Origin: Polynucleobacter sp. UB-Tiil-W10
GTDB taxonomy: Bacteria; Pseudomonadota; Gammaproteobacteria; Burkholderiales; Burkholderiaceae
Reading direction: 5' to 3'
Length of the DNA stretch: 64,000 nt
Assembly (NCBI RefSeq): GCF_018881605.1
Contig: NZ_JACVPZ010000001.1
Span: 1,736,001 to 1,800,000, forward strand
A program made the position numbers and the translations under genes. This document shows, one piece after another, positions 8,278 through 16,516 of the stretch (its first letter is position 1; every line of letters begins with the position of its first letter). The notes beneath the pieces are model-generated. The model did no database searches. It was not told the DNA's origin and saw nothing but the letters and a program-made list of their open reading frames with translations.

Positions 8278-9105
8278 TTAGGCGTATTTCCCGGTCAGGC
8301 CGCCATCAACTACCAGCTCAGTGCCCGTAATATAGGCCGCAGCATCGGATACCAAAAAGGCGCAGGCATGAGCTACATCCCATGCGGTACCAGAGCGACC
8401 CAATGGGACTTGGCGGTCACGGGCGGCACGGGCTTCATCCAGTCCATTTTCAGAAAACATCTTGGCAACAGTATGGGCAATACGGGGGGTATCAATTAAG
8501 CCAGGCACCACGGTATTTGCCCGAATGCCTTTGTCGGCATATTGCTGAGCAATCATCCTTATAAATTGGGTATTGGCAGCCTTCGTAACGCTATAGGCTA
8601 GATGAGGGTAGCCCAAATAGCGCATGCCTGCTACTGAGGAGATGGCAATAATATTGCCTGTACCGCGCGATACCATTTCAGGAAGAACCTCTTGCACTGC
8701 TAGCAACAGGCTGCGTACATTCACCTTATGGATGCGATCAAAATCTTCAGCACTGGTTTCTATGGGGCCGCCAACCTTGCCTATGCCCACGTTGTGATGC
8801 AATACATCAATCGGGCCAAACTGTTTGCGAGCTTCGCTAAAAAGTCTTTTAACATCGTCCTCTTCAGAAACATCCCCAACCAAAGTCAGTGCTGTACCAC
8901 CTTCATTCAGAATGATCTGAGTGGTTTCTTCTGCGGATGCAAAATCCCGATCTACCACACACACTTTGGCGCCTAATCTGGCGTACGTCACGCAAGAAGC
9001 TCTACCAATACTCCATCCTGGACCTGCAGAGCCGCCTCCTGAGACAAAGATCACGCGACCCGTGAGATCTGTTGGTAAACCAGGGTGATTGGAGATAGCG
9101 CTCAT
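8278..9105 (-). CDS. Short-chain dehydrogenase/reductase
   Basis: A 275-residue SDR with a Rossmann fold. The cofactor loop is an unusual GGGSAGPGWSIG (about 23-34) instead of the simple TGxxxGxG. The catalytic Ser lies in ISSVAG, the Tyr and Lys in YSVTK, and the NAG-equivalent reads HNVGIG. VDGGLT ends the protein as in most classical SDRs. An Asp after the second strand (VVDRD) suggests NAD preference. It is the last gene of the five-gene minus-strand operon 13154-8278 and directly abuts the upstream SDR. Likely oxidises or reduces a hydroxy/keto intermediate of the substrate activated by the operon's CoA ligase. Specific substrate unknown. Confidence 0.85.
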   Translation of the reverse strand: MSAISNHPGLPTDLTGRVIFVSGGGSAGPGWSIGRASCVTYARLGAKVCVVDRDFASAEETTQIILNEGGTALTLVGDVSEEDDVKRLFSEARKQFGPIDVLHHNVGIGKVGGPIETSAEDFDRIHKVNVRSLLLAVQEVLPEMVSRGTGNIIAISSVAGMRYLGYPHLAYSVTKAANTQFIRMIAQQYADKGIRANTVVPGLIDTPRIAHTVAKMFSENGLDEARAARDRQVPLGRSGTAWDVAHACAFLVSDAAAYITGTELVVDGGLTGKYA

Positions 9106-9846
9106 TTATTGACTCAGTCCCACCGTAATGCCGCCACAGACATACACAACCTGACCAGTTGTAAAGCCAGCGCGCTGATCTAGCAGCGAAGCAACGATAT
9201 GCGCCACTTCTTCAGGTTGACCAATACGACCCAGAGGTACGCTATCTAGGATGCGTTGCGTGGCAGGTGCACCAGGCGGGTTAGCGCTCTGAAAGAGTTC
9301 GGTGGCAATGGGCCCTGGTCCAACGGCGTTGACGGTAATGCCATCCGCGGCAAGCTCTAAGGCTAGCGTGCGAGTTAGCCCCAGCAAGCCTGCTTTAGAA
9401 GTTGCATAAGCAATACGCTCTTCCTTGCCTAAGGCTGCACGACTAGAAATATTAACAATGCGTCCAAAATGGGTCGCCTTCATCGTAGGGATGACTGCTT
9501 GTATACAAATAATGGCTGCAGCGATATTGACGTTCATCACCGCATGAAGATCTGCAATCGTCGTGTTCTCAATCGTGGCAGGGCGAACAATGCCGGCGTT
9601 ATTGACTAAACGCGTAATCGAGAACCTAGAGGTCACTTGGGCTAGCGCAGTGCGTAAAATATTTTCGTTTGAGACGTCTACTTCAAAGAAGCTTTCATGA
9701 GCAGCAATTTGAGTGGGAGGTTCTTTATCAAAATTGATGACATGCATACCATCCGCAATGAGACGCTCCAATATGGCTCGCCCAATACCTCGGCTAGCGC
9801 CAGTGACTAATGCACATTCTCTAGTGGACTGGACTTCGTTAACCAT
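9106..9846 (-). CDS. Short-chain dehydrogenase/reductase, FabG-like
   Basis: A 246-residue classical SDR with TGASRGIG (about residues 16-23), the NNAG motif (LVNNAGI), the catalytic Ser in NISSRAA and Tyr-Lys in YATSK, and a C-terminal VCGG in place of VDGG. Length and motifs match 3-oxoacyl-ACP or 3-hydroxyacyl-CoA type reductases. It sits two bases after the citryl-CoA-lyase-like gene and directly before the second SDR, so both dehydrogenases act with it. The two SDRs are too different to be a recent duplication. Context points to a CoA-linked catabolic step rather than fatty-acid synthesis. Confidence 0.85.
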   Translation of the reverse strand: MVNEVQSTRECALVTGASRGIGRAILERLIADGMHVINFDKEPPTQIAAHESFFEVDVSNENILRTALAQVTSRFSITRLVNNAGIVRPATIENTTIADLHAVMNVNIAAAIICIQAVIPTMKATHFGRIVNISSRAALGKEERIAYATSKAGLLGLTRTLALELAADGITVNAVGPGPIATELFQSANPPGAPATQRILDSVPLGRIGQPEEVAHIVASLLDQRAGFTTGQVVYVCGGITVGLSQ

Positions 9847-9848
9847 TA

Positions 9849-10628
9849 TTAGCCAATCTTATTGGCGCCATCCACGAAAGGAATGGCATGTTCGATAGTG
9901 TCCCAAATAAAGCGACCGGATGGGCTTTGTTGTTCTTCAACAATATGCGCAACCAAACCCGCTGAACGAGAGATTACTGCAAAGCCTCGCATGACTGCGG
10001 TAGGAATACCAATTTCACCAAGCAGGGCTGCAACAGCGCCAGTCGCGTTGATGGTAATTGGTCGACCAGCTACTTCATCTACTGCTTTAGATAAGGTCTC
10101 CAATGCCCGAATGTGATCACCCTTGAGTTCTTTCTCAGCGCGACCCATATCTAATAGCTTATAGGCCCGAGGATCTACTGGTTTATGAAGGTGATGTCCA
10201 AAGCCAGGAATGGCGCCTTTAATCTCTTTGTAATGCCGTGCAATGGAAAGCGCTTCTGCAGATTGGTCTTTTGCGGCAATAATGCGGTCAAGTAAAGCAG
10301 AGCAGTTCTCCATTGTTCCAATAAAGGAGCTACCCACCGCAAGTAGACCGGCAGATACAGCGCCTTGTAGGTTTTCTGGGGCGCTCATATAAATGAGGCG
10401 AGTGGCGATTGCGCTTGGCGTTAAACCATGTTCCATCAATACGATCAGCACCGCATCGGTAATGCGGATATCTACGCCACGCGGCTCTCTACCCAGAATT
10501 TGCATCAACATCACTTCGGTAAATGTTTTTTTACCCATCAAATCTTCAACTAAATCTGCATCACGGTAGTGCAGGCTAGTTAAGGTATGGGTACACAGGC
10601 TGGTAACAGGTGTTTTTTTATTCGTCAT
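9849..10628 (-). CDS. Citryl-CoA-lyase-like protein (short citrate-synthase fold)
   Basis: About 259 residues, far shorter than citrate synthase (about 430), yet it keeps the citrate-synthase active-site region: LMEHGLTPSAIATR, GSSFIG, PGFGHHLHKPVDPRA and a C-terminal RGFAVISRSAGLVAHI. This matches stand-alone citryl-CoA lyases and related short proteins, which cleave or form a C-C bond of a CoA ester. ATG at 10628 is preferred to an upstream in-frame TTG at 10637. In this operon it lies between an acyl-CoA synthetase and two dehydrogenases, so it may cleave a CoA-activated hydroxy-acid. The actual substrate is inference. Confidence 0.75.
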   Translation of the reverse strand: MTNKKTPVTSLCTHTLTSLHYRDADLVEDLMGKKTFTEVMLMQILGREPRGVDIRITDAVLIVLMEHGLTPSAIATRLIYMSAPENLQGAVSAGLLAVGSSFIGTMENCSALLDRIIAAKDQSAEALSIARHYKEIKGAIPGFGHHLHKPVDPRAYKLLDMGRAEKELKGDHIRALETLSKAVDEVAGRPITINATGAVAALLGEIGIPTAVMRGFAVISRSAGLVAHIVEEQQSPSGRFIWDTIEHAIPFVDGANKIG

Positions 10629-10649
10629 AGTGATCAATTCAAAGTTCGT

Positions 10650-12158
10650 CTAAGCAGATGTTTTTAGTTTTTCAATCACGGCACCCTTGAGCAACTTCCC
10701 AACATTTGAGCGAGGCAAGCTCTCATAAAAGTGAACGTGCTTGGGTGTTTGTACTGGGCCTAGTAAATTGCGCACAAATGCAATGAGTTCAGCTTCATCA
10801 GCATGTTTGTTGGGATGCAATTGCACGGCAGCTTGAACTGTTTCTCCCCATTTCTCATCAGGCAGACCAAAGACAAGGCATTCATGAACAGCGGGGTGCT
10901 GACTTAAAGCATTTTCAACGTCAACTGGATACACATTGAAACCTCCAGTAATGACGATATCTTTTAGACGATCTTTGAGATACAAAAAGCCGCGTTCATC
11001 AATCAAGCCGCGGTCACCGGTATGAAGCCAGCCGTCAATGATTGTTTCTGCTGTTTTCTCGGGCATGCGCCAGTAACCATTCATCAACAAATCACCACGA
11101 GCGACAACTTCACCAATTTCACCATTGGGTAAGAGCTTGCCTTCAGGAGACATGATGGCAACATCACTAAACCAAGTAGTTCTGCCGACCGCTGCCCAAT
11201 TTTCGGGATCATCAAAATCCTCAGGACGCATCACTGTCAATATTTGAGGTGCTTCGGTTTGACCATAGGTAGTTCCTAAGACAGGACCAAAGAAATCACG
11301 CACCTTGCGAACTTGCTCTGGTGGCATTGGAGCGCCGCCATAAATTAATCTTCGCAGTTTTGGAAAATCATCTCTGGATGCATTGGGTAAAGCCATCAAC
11401 ATATATACCAAGGTTGGTGGCATGAAACAGGCAGTGCCGCGTCGCTCACGGAAAGCAGTTCTGACCACTTCCGCTCCTGCGCCATCCAAAATCACATGAC
11501 AACCACCTTGAGCTAAGATCGGAAGAATATAGGTAGAGGTACCGTGGGTAATCGGTGCCGCAACCACATAACGCTCATGCTCATCAAATCCCCATACCTG
11601 AATCTGATTGCTGATGTTAGCCATCCAAGCACGGTAAGGCTGCATGACGCCTTTAGGAGCCCCAGTGGTGCCGCCAGTAAATTTGATGGCCTGAATGGCG
11701 TCCAAGGGTAATTCAAAAGTGGGTTGTGGTGCGTCCTCATGCAGTTGAATTAATTCAACCATACTGCGTGTAGATGCATCAGAGTCGGCACCCGTATAAA
11801 TCCATGAGCCTGTTGCGCCCTTCAGAAAATCTTGATTGGTGGCATCCAAAATCACGATAGATGGTTCAGTGACATTGATGATGCGTTGTATCTCTGGATG
11901 CGTACTCTTAGGATTGAGTGGAACCCATACCTTGCCACAGGCCAAAATCGCTAGCAGGGCAGTAATGTGATCGGCGCTATTGCCTGCGCAGATAGCAACG
12001 CGACTTTGCAGTGTTGGATCTAATGCAGTAAGCCCAGCAGCTAGCGCTTTTACACGCTTGGATAAGGTTGCGTAATGAATAGGCCCTTGTGGCGTATCAA
12101 TCGCAATGCGATCGGGCCAACGCTGTACAGCTCTCCAAAAAAAATCAATCGGGAACAT
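10650..12158 (-). CDS. AMP-forming acyl-CoA synthetase
   Basis: The 502-residue protein is an ANL-family adenylating enzyme. The P-loop-like motif FTGGTTGAPKGVM, the YGQTE motif, GYWRMPEKTAETI, WLHTGDRG and the hinge-to-C-terminal segment DRLKDIVITGGFNVYP are all present, as is the catalytic lysine near the end in SNVGKLLKG. It activates a carboxylic acid to its CoA thioester. It follows the Bug receptor gene by three bases and precedes the citryl-CoA-lyase-like gene by about 20 bases, so it probably activates the compound captured by that receptor. Chain length or ring type cannot be told from sequence by eye. Confidence 0.9.
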   Translation of the reverse strand: MFPIDFFWRAVQRWPDRIAIDTPQGPIHYATLSKRVKALAAGLTALDPTLQSRVAICAGNSADHITALLAILACGKVWVPLNPKSTHPEIQRIINVTEPSIVILDATNQDFLKGATGSWIYTGADSDASTRSMVELIQLHEDAPQPTFELPLDAIQAIKFTGGTTGAPKGVMQPYRAWMANISNQIQVWGFDEHERYVVAAPITHGTSTYILPILAQGGCHVILDGAGAEVVRTAFRERRGTACFMPPTLVYMLMALPNASRDDFPKLRRLIYGGAPMPPEQVRKVRDFFGPVLGTTYGQTEAPQILTVMRPEDFDDPENWAAVGRTTWFSDVAIMSPEGKLLPNGEIGEVVARGDLLMNGYWRMPEKTAETIIDGWLHTGDRGLIDERGFLYLKDRLKDIVITGGFNVYPVDVENALSQHPAVHECLVFGLPDEKWGETVQAAVQLHPNKHADEAELIAFVRNLLGPVQTPKHVHFYESLPRSNVGKLLKGAVIEKLKTSA

Positions 12159-12161
12159 AGA

Positions 12162-13154
12162 CTATTCAGCTTTAGCGCCAGAAGCTTTGACTACTTCACG
12201 CCAGCGCTTGACTTCAGATGCCTCAAATGTAGCCATCTTTTCTGGAGTACCAGGCTCTGGTGTTGCTGCCAGCTCTTGCATGCGCTGTTTAACTTCGGGT
12301 GAATTTAGTGCCTTATTGAGGGCAGCATTTAACTGTAGAACGATCGGCTTTGGTGTTCCAGCCGGAGCTACAAGTGCAAACCAAGACTGTACGTCAAAGC
12401 CTGGATAACCTGATTCAGCAATGGTGGGAACATCTGGCAAAAACGGTGAGCGTTGCGCGCTGGTAACTGCAATTGGGCGAAGTTTTCCAGCCTTAATATG
12501 GGGTAATGCCGAAGGGGCGTTATCAAACATGGATTCAACTTGACCACCCAGTAAATCAGTTACCGCAGGAGCGCTACCTTTGTATGGAATATGCAGCATC
12601 TGAATTTTTGCCTGCATCTTAAACATTTCACCGGAGAGATGAATAGATGAACCGCTGCCAGAAGAGGCAAATGTAACGCCGTCTTTGGAGTCCTTAGCAT
12701 AACGCACATAGTCAGCAACAGTTTTTACAGGAAGACTTGGATTAACCACCAGAATATTCGGAATCTTGGCAATCATGCCTACTGGTTCAAAATCTTTAAT
12801 GGGGTCGTAGCTCAAATTAGGGTAGAGCGTAGCGTTAATGGTGTTTGCAATAGAGAAGGCATACAACGTATAGCCATCGGCAGCTGAGCGAGCCACGATT
12901 TCTGCGCCTACGTTGCTATTGGCGCCGGGACGATTTTCAACGACGATGGATTGTCCCAGTGTGTTGCCCATGCCGACTGAAACTAAGCGCGTTAAAACAT
13001 CAGTCGCACCACCAGCAGAATAGCCAACAACAATCTTAATTGGCTTAGTCGGCCAAGCTGAGGATGATTGAGCGAAAGCTGGGATCGATGTTGCCGTGAT
13101 GAGGGCGGCAAAGATAGTTAGCAAGCCTTTTTTAGGCATGAAATGTGTAGACAT
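12162..13154 (-). CDS. Bug/TctC-family periplasmic solute receptor
   Basis: 330 residues with a Sec signal peptide (MSTHFMPKKGLLTIFAALIT, cleavage likely after AFA near 28) and typical Bug-family motifs: WPTKPIKIVVGYSAGGATDVL, VENRPGANSNVGAEIVAR, FEPVGMIAKIPNILVVNPS, GSGSSIHLSGEMFK, HIPYKGSAPAVTDLLGGQV. Bug proteins bind small carboxylates in the periplasm, often without a dedicated transporter beside them; no TctA/TctB genes are visible. First gene of the minus-strand operon, with the RBS GGAGA just before the ATG. The ligand is probably the acid processed by the following genes. Confidence 0.9.
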   Translation of the reverse strand: MSTHFMPKKGLLTIFAALITATSIPAFAQSSSAWPTKPIKIVVGYSAGGATDVLTRLVSVGMGNTLGQSIVVENRPGANSNVGAEIVARSAADGYTLYAFSIANTINATLYPNLSYDPIKDFEPVGMIAKIPNILVVNPSLPVKTVADYVRYAKDSKDGVTFASSGSGSSIHLSGEMFKMQAKIQMLHIPYKGSAPAVTDLLGGQVESMFDNAPSALPHIKAGKLRPIAVTSAQRSPFLPDVPTIAESGYPGFDVQSWFALVAPAGTPKPIVLQLNAALNKALNSPEVKQRMQELAATPEPGTPEKMATFEASEVKRWREVVKASGAKAE

Positions 13155-13324
13155 AGATCTCCTCTAATTTCTAGGGTGCATTAAGACAGTCTCATAAGCC
13201 CTAATTTCTTATTTATGCAGTATTTATAACACCAAAGCTGCCCAGAGGCGTTCTTGCAGCCAAAGCCATGACACCGAACCCTTAGGCTTTTATTAGGGTA
13301 TCTCACTAGACTTTTACTAAAGTT

Positions 13325-13351
13325 CACAACTTCACAACTACAGAAGTTGTG
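13325..13351. promoter_or_regulatory. Inverted repeat before a small HTH gene
   Basis: CACAACTTC (13325-13333) and GAAGTTGTG (13343-13351) form a perfect 9-base inverted repeat with a 9-base spacer, and a further CACAACT lies inside the spacer. It lies 26 bases before the preferred ATG at 13378, a position typical of an autoregulatory operator. Confidence 0.45.
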
Positions 13352-13377
13352 ATATAGTGACCGAACTGGGAGATGAA

Positions 13378-13557
13378 ATGAAGAGACAGATACCTAAAAC
13401 ACAACAAGCCTTGGATTGGGTAGGGAAGGGTATGACTGCAGCTCAAGCAGCAAGAAAGATGGAAATTTCAGAATCCAGTGTGTATGCCGCTCTGAGAAAA
13501 ACAAGAGCGAAAGAAGTCGGTTGTTGTCCAACGTGTGGTCACAAAATAAGGAACTAA
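13378..13557 (+). CDS. Small HTH/zinc-knuckle protein
   Basis: A 59-residue protein. Residues 18-44 form a helix-turn-helix (MTAAQAARKMEISESSVYAA), and the tail CCPTCGHKI (49-57) looks like half a zinc ribbon. The ATG at 13378 is preferred because GGGAG lies five bases before it; a GTG at 13357 has no such site. The perfect inverted repeat just upstream could be its own operator. Similar tiny HTH proteins occur near phage or plasmid remnants and also as free-standing regulators. Its stop is one base before the next gene, so they are probably co-expressed. Function unknown. Confidence 0.6.
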   Translation: MKRQIPKTQQALDWVGKGMTAAQAARKMEISESSVYAALRKTRAKEVGCCPTCGHKIRN

Positions 13558-13558
13558 G

Positions 13559-13858
13559 ATGAAAAAGACTCTATTAGCAGCCGTATCAGTCTCCGTTGCT
13601 GCGTTTGCATTTGCAAATACAAAGCCGTCGGATTCTTCTGAGCTGATAAACCAGCAGTGCAAAATATCAGCCGAGGCCGTATCTATTTTGAAAGACTTGC
13701 GTTACGGCAACACTTCCATTCGCAAGGATGTATCTACGTTAATTAACGCGAGTCTGAAGACCCCAGAGAATCGGGATCTTGCGCAAAAGACGTTGAACTT
13801 AATGGTTGACGATAAGACAACTGATGCAAGAGGTTTAGAAGGTAAGTACTGCTCTTAA
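13559..13858 (+). CDS. Small secreted protein of unknown function
   Basis: 99 residues beginning with a clear Sec signal (MKKTLLAAVSVSVAAFAFA, cleavage after AFA near 19). The mature protein of about 80 residues is mostly helical and has two cysteines (in QQCKIS and at the C-terminal KYCS), which could form a disulphide in the periplasm. It begins one base after the stop of the small HTH gene. I do not recognise a family. Confidence 0.65.
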   Translation: MKKTLLAAVSVSVAAFAFANTKPSDSSELINQQCKISAEAVSILKDLRYGNTSIRKDVSTLINASLKTPENRDLAQKTLNLMVDDKTTDARGLEGKYCS

Positions 13859-13881
13859 GGAGTTCAGTTAGATTCAATAAA

Positions 13882-14343
13882 TTGGCATATAACGCTGAAT
13901 GTCCTGATTGTGGAAATATGCGGGCATTGTTCAATCAATGTCCGCATTGTGGCTCAGAAAATTTACCCATTCTGAGCTCGGATACGATTGAGCTCAATAT
14001 TAAGCAAGACGGGCCATACGTTGAAGAAGCTTTAGATCGACTCACTGACTATCTTCGCAAAGCTCTGGAGTTAGGAATCAAGGCGATTGTGTTGATTCAT
14101 GGCTATGGATCTAGTGGTGAAGGCGGCCGCATTAAATGGGCTATCCACGATGCTTTGGAAAATAATCGTTATTCCGATCGTGTGGACGAATTTTATTTTG
14201 GTGAAGACGTCGCTTATGGTAGCGAGGCTTATTACGACTTACTCAAACGTCGGCCTGGATTAAAACGGTATCTAAAGCGCTTTAAAGAGGGCAATGGAGG
14301 AATGACCGTTTTATTGTTGGGATCTCAGGCTAGAAGTGCTTAG
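13882..14343 (+). CDS. Zinc ribbon plus Smr-type domain protein
   Basis: A 153-residue protein starting with a zinc ribbon (CPDCGNMRALFNQCPHCG) followed by a domain resembling Smr: IELNIKQ, a helix, then IKAIVLIHGYGSSGEGGRIK, where HGYGSSGEGG matches the HGxGxGxLR signature of Smr nucleases or nucleic-acid binders. The C-terminal segment is charged and basic. The only sensible start is TTG at 13882; AAGGAG at 13857-13862 is farther upstream than usual, so the start is uncertain. Possible roles are RNA or DNA binding; none is proven. A zinc ribbon ahead of Smr is not an arrangement I know from E. coli SmrA/SmrB. Confidence 0.6.
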   Translation: MAYNAECPDCGNMRALFNQCPHCGSENLPILSSDTIELNIKQDGPYVEEALDRLTDYLRKALELGIKAIVLIHGYGSSGEGGRIKWAIHDALENNRYSDRVDEFYFGEDVAYGSEAYYDLLKRRPGLKRYLKRFKEGNGGMTVLLLGSQARSA

Positions 14344-14393
14344 AATAGGGTTATGTCTGTAGTGAATGCTTTATCTACTAGGAATACATCTCC

Positions 14394-14735
14394 ATGACCG
14401 CTAAGAAGTTAGACCATCCTGTAGTACATGACGAACATAAAACTGGTGCAGAGCAATTGATTGGTGAATTCAAATCACTGATGGCTGATGCCGAGGCTTT
14501 AATCAAGGCAACTGAAGATCATCCAGGCGCGGCGATTAGCTCGATTCGAAATAAAGCCCTGGAAACACTAGCGGGTGCTAAAGAGAGTCTTTCTGATGTT
14601 GAGGGCAAGCTACTGGATAAGGCGAAAAGTGCCGCGGATAGTGCAGATGATTTTGTTCATCGCAGTCCTTGGGAAGCAGTCGGCGTTGCCGCTGGCTTAG
14701 GTTTACTGATTGGCTTATTCATTGGACGTCGCTAG
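14394..14735 (+). CDS. YqjD/ElaB-type membrane-anchored protein (DUF883)
   Basis: 113 residues: a long amphipathic helical region (20-85) followed by one C-terminal membrane helix (AVGVAAGLGLLIGLFIG) ending in Arg-Arg. This is the layout of the DUF883 family (ElaB, YqjD), inner-membrane proteins reported to associate with ribosomes in E. coli. It heads a three-gene set of the yqjDEK type (14394-15388) with short or overlapping junctions, which supports the assignment. Confidence 0.85.
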   Translation: MTAKKLDHPVVHDEHKTGAEQLIGEFKSLMADAEALIKATEDHPGAAISSIRNKALETLAGAKESLSDVEGKLLDKAKSAADSADDFVHRSPWEAVGVAAGLGLLIGLFIGRR

Positions 14736-14741
14736 ATCTCT

Positions 14742-15110
14742 ATGTCTCAAGAAAATTTACTTTCCTCCATCAAGGGCCTTGCTTCAACAGGAGCATCCAT
14801 AGCGCAAACTCGTCTCGAACTGTTATCACTTGATGTACAAATTGCTAGAAGTAAATTCATCAACTTACTAGTCATGATTGTTAGCGCTTTATTCTTTTTA
14901 TTCTTCGGCTTAGTCATGCTGGCATTGCTCATCGTGATTTATAGCTGGGAGACTGACCGAATGCTAGCCCTAGGATTATTGACGGGGGCGTTTTTGTCCG
15001 TCGGCTTAATTTTGGCAGCATTAATTACTCAATCACTGCGCAAGATGCCCAAATTATTTGAGGCTTCTATTTCAGAACTTGCAAAAGATCGCGAAGCGCT
15101 TTCAAAATGA
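14742..15110 (+). CDS. YqjE-like membrane protein (holin superfamily III-like)
   Basis: 122 residues with two membrane helices (about 39-61 and 72-94: FINLLVMIVSALFFLFFGLV and MLALGLLTGAFLSVGLILAA), flanked by charged helices, as in the YqjE/phage holin superfamily III-like family. Despite the family name it is a chromosomal protein of unknown function; no phage genes are nearby. It starts six bases after the DUF883 gene and overlaps the next by four bases (ATGA). Confidence 0.85.
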   Translation: MSQENLLSSIKGLASTGASIAQTRLELLSLDVQIARSKFINLLVMIVSALFFLFFGLVMLALLIVIYSWETDRMLALGLLTGAFLSVGLILAALITQSLRKMPKLFEASISELAKDREALSK

Positions 15111-15388
15111 GTGAGCAACTAAAGGCTTTAGAGCATCGCCAACAGGAGCTTAAGATTCAGGCAAGCCGGGAACGAATTGCGTTAGCAGAACATTTTGAGC
15201 CTTGGGAAAAGCCGCTCTCCTGGGCCGATAAAGGCATCGATACTGTTAACTTCTTGAAGAGTAACCCTATCCTCTGGACTAGTGCTTTTGCAGCGCTAGC
15301 GCATTACAAACCCAAGCTTGCTAGTAAAGCGCTAGCGGTAGGTTGGGGCGCTATGAAGATCATCAAGAGCGTTAAAAAACTGGTCTAG
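15107..15388 (+). CDS. YqjK-like protein
   Basis: A 93-residue protein with an N-terminal helical region (HRQQELKIQASRERIALAEH) and a moderately hydrophobic C-terminal part (NPILWTSAFAALAHYKPKLA), matching the small third gene of yqjDEK-type clusters. It overlaps the previous gene by four bases and converges with apt: both end in the same CTAG at 15385-15388, each strand reading TAG as its stop. Confidence 0.7.
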   Translation: MSEQLKALEHRQQELKIQASRERIALAEHFEPWEKPLSWADKGIDTVNFLKSNPILWTSAFAALAHYKPKLASKALAVGWGAMKIIKSVKKLV

Positions 15389-15903
15389 CTTTTTAATACA
15401 GACTGGTGGCGAATGCCGTGTTGATTTAGCAGCTTGCTGCCATTTAAGCAGGCGATTTCAAGCAAGGTAATGGCGCCAGTGACTTCAAAGCCAGCGCTCC
15501 GAATTAATTTATCTGCAGCAACCAAGGTTCCCCCGGTAGCCAATACATCATCCAATAGCAATACTTTGGCATCTTTTGGCAGGGTGGACTGCTGAATCTC
15601 AAGAGAGTCACTTCCATATTCCAAACCATAAGCTTCTCGATGGCTGGCCAAAGGAAGTTTGTTGGGCTTTCTGGCTAGCGCTAAGCCCTTGTGAGCGTGG
15701 TGGGCTAGCGCAGACCCAAAGATAAAGCCACGCGACTCAATACCTAAAATATGGGTGTAATCAAACTGCTGCGCCAGCTCATGGAGTTGTGCAACAGCCT
15801 CTTTAAAAGCAATAGGGCTAGCTAAAAGTGGGGAGATATCCCTAAAGAGGATGCCGGGTTTTGGAAAATCAGGAACTCCGGGTAGATAATCTAATAAATT
15901 CAT
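15385..15903 (-). CDS. apt: Adenine phosphoribosyltransferase
   Basis: 172 residues from the ATG at 15903 (a GTG one codon earlier is possible). The PRPP-binding motif VLLLDDVLATGGTL is at about residues 114-127, and LGIESRGFIFG and KLPLASHREAYGLEYG match the Apt family. It salvages adenine to AMP using PRPP in the cytoplasm. It is divergent from the neighbouring nucleosidase gene, which can release adenine from methylthioadenosine, so the two form a plausible salvage pair sharing an 11-base intergenic space. Confidence 0.95.
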   Translation of the reverse strand: MNLLDYLPGVPDFPKPGILFRDISPLLASPIAFKEAVAQLHELAQQFDYTHILGIESRGFIFGSALAHHAHKGLALARKPNKLPLASHREAYGLEYGSDSLEIQQSTLPKDAKVLLLDDVLATGGTLVAADKLIRSAGFEVTGAITLLEIACLNGSKLLNQHGIRHQSVLKS

Positions 15904-15914
15904 CACCAGCCAAT

Positions 15915-16472
15915 ATGAAAACAGAACTTCTCATTATTACCGCATTAGAGTCCGAGCTCAAGCGAGAGTCATTGCCTAAAGGGGTGGAGATTGTGTATTC
16001 CGGCGTCGGCAAAATTAATGCCACGATGACCAGCATCAAAGCCATACACCAATACTCACCAAAGCGAATCTTGAACTTTGGTACCGCAGGAAAAATCAAG
16101 CCATCTTTGCAGGGCCTACTGGAGATCGGCAAGGTAATTCAACGAGATATGGACGCTGAACCTTTGGCGCCCCGTGGCAGCACCCCATTCTGCCCAAGAC
16201 CTCAAGAGTATCTGTCTACTGGGTCATTTCTATGTGGCTCTGGAGATAGCTTTGTCACCGCCCACGATCCTTGGCTACATAGTCAAGGTGTGGATGTAGT
16301 GGATATGGAGCTATTTGCAATTGCTGCAATTGCACATGATCACCATATCCCTTGGCAGTCCTTTAAATACATTACTGATGATGCCAATGAGAGTTCTGGC
16401 GATGATTGGCAGTCAAGAGTTCACCATGGCCAAGAGTTATTCTTAGACAAACTAAAGCAAATCATTGCTTAA
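15915..16472 (+). CDS. Methylthioadenosine/S-adenosylhomocysteine nucleosidase-like protein
   Basis: 185 residues from ATG 15915; a longer frame upstream overlaps apt and is unlikely. The purine nucleoside phosphorylase fold is shown by SGVGKINATM, LNFGTAGKI, a CGSGDSFVT segment, the substrate-binding VVDMELFAIA (Met-Glu), and ITDDANESSGDDW carrying the acidic Asp. It is shorter than E. coli MtnN (about 232). Likely hydrolyses the N-glycosidic bond of methylthioadenosine or S-adenosylhomocysteine and yields adenine, which the divergent apt product could salvage. Confidence 0.8.
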   Translation: MKTELLIITALESELKRESLPKGVEIVYSGVGKINATMTSIKAIHQYSPKRILNFGTAGKIKPSLQGLLEIGKVIQRDMDAEPLAPRGSTPFCPRPQEYLSTGSFLCGSGDSFVTAHDPWLHSQGVDVVDMELFAIAAIAHDHHIPWQSFKYITDDANESSGDDWQSRVHHGQELFLDKLKQIIA

Positions 16473-16516
16473 GTTACGAGACAGTTTCGAGATACTTACG
16501 AGATATATTGGTGGAT

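Noticed and set aside
14742..15110. Phage holin
   Set aside because: The family name includes holin, but there are no other phage genes and the neighbours are the yqjD and yqjK types.
16406..16516. Longer N-terminus for the FadD gene
   Set aside because: It overlaps the nucleosidase gene and lacks family similarity; the FadD motif begins at the ATG 16517.
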